From contig DJUV01000172.1 of the NCBI GenBank assembly GCA_002440625.1, positions 1 through 18,979 of the forward strand: DNA of 18,979 nt, read 5' to 3'. The translations under genes and the position numbers were made by a program. This stretch comes from Rhodobacteraceae bacterium UBA6273 (GTDB taxonomy: Bacteria > Pseudomonadota > Alphaproteobacteria > Rhodobacterales > Rhodobacteraceae). The notes beneath the pieces are model-generated. The model had not been told where the DNA came from. It searched no databases and saw only the letters and a list, made by a program, of their open reading frames with translations. This document shows positions 15,291-18,979 of this stretch, in pieces (position 1 is the first letter of the stretch; each line of letters opens with the position of its first letter).

Positions 15291-16088
15291 ATGACGCAGG
15301 CTGTTTGGTTCAGGTCCCTTCCCCTCACTGGCGTTTTCATTGCCTCAGCCCTATCGCCCGCAATAGCCGACGACCTCGCCTCCCAGCTTTCTAACCCGGT
15401 CGCGAACCTCGTCAGTGTGCCCCTGCAGTACAACTACAACTCGGGCTTCCTGAACGGCACGGGCGAGCAGTCCTACATCAACTTCCAGCCGGTCATCCCG
15501 ATCTCCATCGGCGACAACTGGAACCTGATCTCGCGGACGATCATTCCGGTCGTCAGCCAGTCCGACTTCACGCCCGGCACCACGCAGACCGGCTTCGGCA
15601 ACACCGTCCAGAGCCTTTTCTTCTCACCGAAGGAACCGACGAGCGGCGGCCTGATCTGGGGCGCCGGTCCGGTGATCCAGATCCCGACCAACACCGACGG
15701 GCTCGGTGTCGATCAATGGGGCCTCGGGCTGACCGGCGTCGCGCTCAGGCAGCGCAACGGCTGGACGGTCGGTGCCTTGGCGAACCACATCTGGTCGGTT
15801 TCCAACAACGACACCTACGGCCGCTCGAGCGTTTCTTTCATGCAGCCCTTCGTGAGCTACTCGACCCCCGGCGGGACCACCTATTCCGCCAATGTCGAGG
15901 CCTCCTATGACTGGAAGGGCGACGAATGGGCGGTGCCGGTCAATTTCGTCGTCTCGCAGCTGGTGACCATCGGCGACCGGCCGGTCCAGATCGGCGGCGG
16001 CGTCCGCTACTGGGCCGATGCGCCGCAAGGGGGACCGGAGGGCTGGGGCGCGCGGCTTGTCGTGACCTATCTCTTCCCGAAGAAGTAG
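15291..16088 (+). CDS. Outer-membrane beta-barrel protein (transporter-like, phenol-degradation MetA-pathway-type family)
   Basis: A 265-residue secreted protein. A signal peptide of about 26 residues ends at SPAIA before DDLASQ. The mature chain starts with QLSNPVANLVSVPLQYNYN and continues as alternating amphipathic strands with many Asn, Gly, Thr and aromatic residues (NFQPVIPISI, WGAGPVIQIPTN, WGLGLTGVAL, GALANHIWSV, MQPFVSYST, GARLVVTYLF). This pattern, and the opening motif, fit a family usually named only 'transporter' or, misleadingly, 'neuromedin U'. It ends LFPKK rather than in an aromatic residue, as members of this family often do. The start is ATG at 15291 with GGAGGG at 5 nt. 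It stands between pyrB and the pyrC-like gene, with an AT-rich leader, and may be a later arrival. The transported substrate is unknown. Confidence 0.75.
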   Translation: MTQAVWFRSLPLTGVFIASALSPAIADDLASQLSNPVANLVSVPLQYNYNSGFLNGTGEQSYINFQPVIPISIGDNWNLISRTIIPVVSQSDFTPGTTQTGFGNTVQSLFFSPKEPTSGGLIWGAGPVIQIPTNTDGLGVDQWGLGLTGVALRQRNGWTVGALANHIWSVSNNDTYGRSSVSFMQPFVSYSTPGGTTYSANVEASYDWKGDEWAVPVNFVVSQLVTIGDRPVQIGGGVRYWADAPQGGPEGWGARLVVTYLFPKK

Positions 16089-16355
16089 GCGCGTACCCGT
16101 CATGCCCTGACCGACCGCCGCGCGATCATCGCCATCGACGGCCGCGAAAGACTGCTTCGAAGCTGGCCGATCCGGCCCGAAACCATCGTCGACTTCCTGC
16201 CCGGCCCCGAGGCTTCTTTGCGCTTCGCGACCGAGGTGAAGGTCGATAGCGAGGGCTACAGGAGCTATATTCGCGTCGGCTTCGAGAGGATCGCCGAGGG
16301 GGAACACCTCATGCGCCTGATCCGGCAGGTCCAGACCGGGGCGGTCAGCGCGTAG
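16089..16355 (+). pseudogene. 5'-truncated remnant of a PH-like membrane protein gene
   Basis: An 88-codon open stretch with no usable start codon at its head, in the same frame as the barrel gene and beginning right after that gene's TAG. It reads ARTRHALTDRRAIIA, RSWPIRPETIVDFLPG, SLRFATEV, YIRVGFERIAEGEHL and MRLIRQVQ and ends at TAG 16353-16355. The ALTDRRAII pattern, the PxTVxxF-type strand and the closing GFERI...LMRLIRQVQ are those of the cytosolic half of small alphaproteobacterial membrane proteins with two helices and a PH-like domain; the N-terminal helices are missing. Codon use is as GC-rich and coding-like as neighbouring genes, so decay looks recent. An alternative is a short protein from an internal start (ATG at 16311 leaves only 14 codons), which is unlikely. 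Confidence 0.6.
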
Positions 16356-16467
16356 CCTAACGCTCCCGGCGAGACTTTCCGCCTCTCGGCCACTCAAGGC
16401 TTGACGACCATGGCCGGGCCGCTTCAAGAGACGGGGACGTCGCGAGGCAGCGGAGATACTGACCGGC
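16356..16467 (+). promoter_or_regulatory. Spacer upstream of the pyrC-like gene
   Basis: 112 bp between the gene remnant and the pyrC-like start. It contains TTGACG near 16404 but no acceptable -10 at 16-18 bp (TCAAGA at 17 bp is poor). GGAG at 16452-16455 is a possible but distant ribosome binding site (12 nt). No stem-loop with a T-run was seen. Confidence 0.3.
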
Positions 16468-17742
16468 ATGACCACTCTTCTCACCAATGCCCGCCTGATC
16501 GACCCCGAAAGCCTGACGGAGGCCGAAGGCAGCCTTACCATAAAGGACGGCAAGATCGCGGCGCTGAACGCCCTTGCCCCCAAGGGCGCGACCGTCATTG
16601 ACTGCGGCGGCAAATACCTCGCCCCCGGAATTGTCGACCTTGGCGTCAAGATCGGCGAGCCGGGCGAGCGGCACAAGGAATCCTTCCGTTCCGCCGGTCT
16701 TGCGGCGGCAGCGGGTGGAGTGACCACGATCATCGCCCGCCCAGACACCCATCCCGCCATCGACACGCCGGAGACGCTGGAATTCGTCACCCGCCGCGCG
16801 GCTGAGGCCTCGCCCGTCCGCATCCGCCACATGGCTGCCCTGACCAAGGGCCGCGAGGGGCGCGAGATGACCGAGATCGGGTTTCTCCTCGACGCGGGCG
16901 CCATCGCCTTCACCGATTGCGATCATGTGGTGACGGACACGCGGGTCCTTTCCCGCGCGCTGACCTACGCGAAGTCGCTGGGCGCGCTCGTCATGGGCCA
17001 CCCGCAGGAGCCGGGCCTGTCGAATGGTGCCGCGACCACCTCCGGCAAGTTCGCCTCGCTGCGCGGTCTGCCGGGTGTCAGCCCGATGGCCGAGCGGATC
17101 GGTTTTGACCGCGACATGGGCATGGTCGAGATGACCGGGGCGAAGTACCACTTCGACCAGATCACCACCGCCCGCGCCCTGCCGCCCCTGGAGCGCGCCA
17201 AAAGGAACGGTTTTGACGTGACGGCGGGAACCTCGATCCACCACCTGACGCTCAATGAATTCGACGTCGGCGACTACCGCACCTTCTTCAAGGTGAAGCC
17301 CCCGTTGCGGTCCGAGGATGACCGGATGGCGGTGGTGGAAGCCGTGGCCACGGGCGTCATCGACATCATCTCCTCCATGCACACTCCGCAGGATGAAGAG
17401 TCAAAGCGCCTGCCCTATGAAGACGCGGCTTCCGGTGCCGTGGCGCTGGAAACCTTCCTCCCCGCCGCGATGCGGCTTTACCATGCCGGGCACCTGAGCC
17501 TCCCGCAACTGTTCCGCGCCATGTCGCTCAACCCCGCGAAGCGGCTTGGCCTGCCGCAGGGGCGGCTCAGCGTCGGCGCACCGGCCGATCTCGTGCTCTT
17601 CGACCCCGACGCACCCTTCCTTCTTGACCGCTTCAAGCTTCGCTCGAAATCCAAGAACACGCCGTTTGACGGCCAGCGGATGGAGGGTAAGGTGCTCGCC
17701 ACCTGGGTCGGGGGAACGCAGGTCTTTGGGGCGGAGGGGTAG
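16468..17742 (+). CDS. pyrC: Dihydroorotase homologue lacking metal ligands (PyrC'/PyrX-like)
   Basis: A 424-residue amidohydrolase of the class I dihydroorotase family, with the usual beta-sandwich start (LLTNARLIDP), LAPGIVDLGVKIGEPG (51-66), HHLTLNE (258-264), KVKPPLRSEDD (275-285), EESKRLPYEDAASGAVALET and the closing NPAKRLGLPQGRLSVGAPADLV. Active enzymes have DxHxH after PGxVD; here it reads DLGVK (57-61), so both histidines are gone. The His of the HVS motif is replaced (FDQIT, 229-233), and the TDHAPH aspartate position reads M304 in SSMHTPQ. Catalysis is therefore unlikely. In Pseudomonas an inactive PyrC' is needed to assemble PyrB; the same role is inferred here. A catalytic pyrC should exist elsewhere. 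plsY starts at the very next base after its stop. Confidence 0.88.
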   Translation: MTTLLTNARLIDPESLTEAEGSLTIKDGKIAALNALAPKGATVIDCGGKYLAPGIVDLGVKIGEPGERHKESFRSAGLAAAAGGVTTIIARPDTHPAIDTPETLEFVTRRAAEASPVRIRHMAALTKGREGREMTEIGFLLDAGAIAFTDCDHVVTDTRVLSRALTYAKSLGALVMGHPQEPGLSNGAATTSGKFASLRGLPGVSPMAERIGFDRDMGMVEMTGAKYHFDQITTARALPPLERAKRNGFDVTAGTSIHHLTLNEFDVGDYRTFFKVKPPLRSEDDRMAVVEAVATGVIDIISSMHTPQDEESKRLPYEDAASGAVALETFLPAAMRLYHAGHLSLPQLFRAMSLNPAKRLGLPQGRLSVGAPADLVLFDPDAPFLLDRFKLRSKSKNTPFDGQRMEGKVLATWVGGTQVFGAEG

Positions 17743-18354
17743 ATGCCAGTTCTGGAAACAAGCGCGGGGACGCTGATCGTCATTGCCGTGCTTGGCTATC
17801 TTCTGGGGTCGATTCCCTTCGGCGTGCTTGTCACGAAGGTCATGGGGCTCGGCGATCTTCGCAAGATCGGCTCAGGCAATATCGGCGCGACCAATGTCCT
17901 TCGGACCGGGAACAAGGGCGCGGCGCTGGCCACGCTGCTGCTTGACGGCGGCAAGGGTGCTGCGGCAGTGCTGATCGCGCGCGCTGTGACGGGGAATGAG
18001 GATGCGGCGCAGCTTGCGGGCCTCGCGGCCTTCCTCGGCCATCTCTTCCCGGCCTGGCTCGGCTTCAAGGGCGGCAAGGGCGTGGCGACCTTCCTCGGCA
18101 CGCTTCTGGCCCTGGCCTGGCCGGTCGGGATCGCGGCCTGCCTTACCTGGCTTGTCACGGCAGTGGTCAGCCGCATCTCCTCGCTCTCCGCCCTCGTCGC
18201 CGCGACGCTGTCGGTCGCCTGGGCCGCGGTCCTCGGGCAGGGCCACGTGATCTACCTCATCGTGATCTTGGGCACGCTGGTCTTCTGGAAGCACCTGCCG
18301 AATATCGAGCGGCTGAAGGCCGGGACGGAACCACGGATCGGCGGCAAGGGCTGA
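17743..18354 (+). CDS. plsY: Glycerol-3-phosphate acyltransferase PlsY
   Basis: PlsY is an integral membrane enzyme that transfers an acyl group from acyl-phosphate to glycerol 3-phosphate, making lysophosphatidic acid. The 203-residue chain has the family motifs in order: LGSIPFG (21-27), [14 protein letters not shown] (41-54), LLDGGKG (66-72), [18 protein letters not shown] (99-116) and the C-terminal [18 protein letters not shown], with about five hydrophobic segments. Its ATG directly follows the TAG of the pyrC-like gene (TAGATG), with GGAGGGG just upstream, so the two are cotranscribed and probably translationally coupled. It is convergent with the glutamate-cysteine ligase gene, 22 bp apart. 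Confidence 0.95.
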   Translation: MPVLETSAGTLIVIAVLGYLLGSIPFGVLVTKVMGLGDLRKIGSGNIGATNVLRTGNKGAALATLLLDGGKGAAAVLIARAVTGNEDAAQLAGLAAFLGHLFPAWLGFKGGKGVATFLGTLLALAWPVGIAACLTWLVTAVVSRISSLSALVAATLSVAWAAVLGQGHVIYLIVILGTLVFWKHLPNIERLKAGTEPRIGGKG

Positions 18355-18358
18355 ACCT

Positions 18359-18372
18359 GCGCCCCGGGGCGC
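18359..18372. repeat. 14-bp perfect palindrome between convergent genes
   Basis: GCGCCCCGGGGCGC lies in the 22-bp gap between the stop codons of plsY and the glutamate-cysteine ligase gene. As RNA it could fold to a 5-bp stem with a CCGG tetraloop on either strand. There is no T-run. It might help end transcription from both sides; the evidence is position and symmetry only. Confidence 0.35.
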
Positions 18373-18376
18373 GTCC

Positions 18377-18979
18377 TCAGTAACTGTAATCCGCGTAGAT
18401 CCGCGTCAGGTCACCTTTCCAGTCGCCGTGATAGCGTGCCAGAAGCTCATCCGCCGGGACCTTGCCGCTTTCGACGCTTTCCTGCAGCGCATTCAGGAAA
18501 TGCGTCTCATCCGGGATCATGCCGCCGGCCCCCGGAATGGCACGGGCCTTCAGCCCCGCCTCGGCGATCTTCAGCACTTCCCGCGCGAGGTCGCGCATCT
18601 TCACGCCGCCCGCCTCGGCGTCCAGAGCCGAAACCGAGGCCGCGACCCGCAGCCCCTCGCGGGTTTCCGTGTCCCAGCCCTTCACCAGATCCCAGGCGGC
18701 GTCCAGCGCCGACTGGTCATAGAGGAGGCCGACCCAAAGCGCCGGCAGCGCGCAGAGCCGGCGCCACGGGCCGCCATCGGCGCCGCGCGTCTCGATGAAT
18801 TTCTTCAGCCGCGCCTCGGGGAAGATCGTCGTCAGGTGATCGGCCCAGTCGCTGAGCGTCGGCAGTTCGCCCGGCAAAGCCGGCAGCTTGCCCTTCATGA
18901 AATCGCGGAACGACTGGCCAAGCGCGTCGATGTACTTGCCGTCGCGGTAGACGAAATACATCGGCACATCGAGCGCGTA
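18377..18979 (-). CDS. gshA: Glutamate-cysteine ligase, plant/proteobacterial type (C-terminal part; N-terminus beyond right edge)
   Basis: This is the enzyme of the first step of glutathione synthesis, joining glutamate and cysteine with ATP. Some 200 C-terminal residues are visible. They match the plant-type (GCS2 superfamily) ligases common in alphaproteobacteria: YALDVPMYFVYRDGKYID, QSFRDFMKGKLPALPGE, SDWADHLTTIFPEARLKKFIE with TRGAD (a conserved active-site region), WRRLCALPALWVGLLYDQ, and the closing DWKGDLTRIYADYSY. The family length is about 450-460 residues, so somewhat more than half of the protein lies outside. The reading frame is open to the window edge, and an internal ATG at 18967 is not the real start. 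It is convergent with plsY. Confidence 0.93.
   Translation of the reverse strand, partial: YALDVPMYFVYRDGKYIDALGQSFRDFMKGKLPALPGELPTLSDWADHLTTIFPEARLKKFIETRGADGGPWRRLCALPALWVGLLYDQSALDAAWDLVKGWDTETREGLRVAASVSALDAEAGGVKMRDLAREVLKIAEAGLKARAIPGAGGMIPDETHFLNALQESVESGKVPADELLARYHGDWKGDLTRIYADYSY

Noticed and set aside
15624..17382. Long minus-strand open frames (15624-16913, 16357-17382)
   Set aside because: They are antisense to the barrel gene and the pyrC-like gene and show no domain.
1..18979. CRISPR arrays, insertion sequences, integrases, tRNA or rRNA genes
   Set aside because: No regularly spaced repeats, no transposase or integrase motifs, and no tRNA-like or rRNA segments were seen.

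Overview
This window looks like chromosomal DNA from an alphaproteobacterium of the Rhodobacteraceae/Paracoccaceae type. It is GC-rich by eye, and its codons strongly favour G or C in the third position, which opens many long antisense reading frames that are not genes. The family-level placement is inference. It rests on the alphaproteobacterial flavour of several proteins: a plant-type glutamate-cysteine ligase, an SMC with a non-ATG start, a pyrB / non-catalytic pyrC / plsY neighbourhood, and a uracil-DNA glycosylase without Fe-S cysteines. It is mostly core chromosome; I see no phage, IS element, CRISPR array, tRNA or rRNA.

Layout. 1-2182 (-) is the N-terminal part of SMC, running off the left edge, with a TTGACA-type promoter upstream. 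2361-3209 (+) is a single-chain fusion of a GFA/CENP-V zinc domain and a GNAT acetyltransferase. 3212-3769 (-) is YqgE/AlgH. 3906-4715 (+) is a secreted, stand-alone DsbD-alpha-like thiol protein. 4697-9519 (-) is a two-gene RND efflux operon (membrane-fusion adaptor, then permease) with coupled start and stop. 9661-10308 (-) is a heme-binding beta-barrel protein. 10346-12262 (-) is a tight operon: uracil-DNA glycosylase, metallophosphoesterase, MoaB. 12348-13397 (+) is a lysine 2,3-aminomutase-like radical SAM enzyme. 13458-14420 (+) is pyrB. 14491-15066 (+) is a small two-helix membrane protein with a PH-like tail. 15291-16088 (+) is an outer-membrane beta-barrel protein. 16089-16355 (+) is the 5'-truncated remnant of a PH-like membrane protein gene. 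16468-17742 (+) is a dihydroorotase homologue lacking its metal ligands, and plsY (17743-18354, +) abuts it. 18377-18979 (-) is the C-terminal part of glutamate-cysteine ligase, running off the right edge.

How the genes work together. pyrB and the pyrC-like gene serve pyrimidine synthesis; the PyrC-like chain has lost its metal-binding residues, so it is more likely a structural partner of the transcarbamoylase than a working dihydroorotase. plsY starts phospholipid synthesis. The efflux pair forms the inner-membrane and periplasmic parts of a tripartite pump whose outer-membrane channel is not visible here. The DNA glycosylase, phosphoesterase and MoaB are translationally linked or closely spaced but have no obvious shared pathway.

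I did not find a clearly new multi-gene system. The observations most worth a second look are the GFA-GNAT fusion, the disrupted pyrB-pyrC interval (intact barrel gene with an AT-rich leader, followed by a decapitated gene), the metal-less PyrC, the cysteine-poor uracil-DNA glycosylase, the short lysine aminomutase that keeps the substrate and PLP residues, and the RND permease with an extra pair of C-terminal membrane helices.
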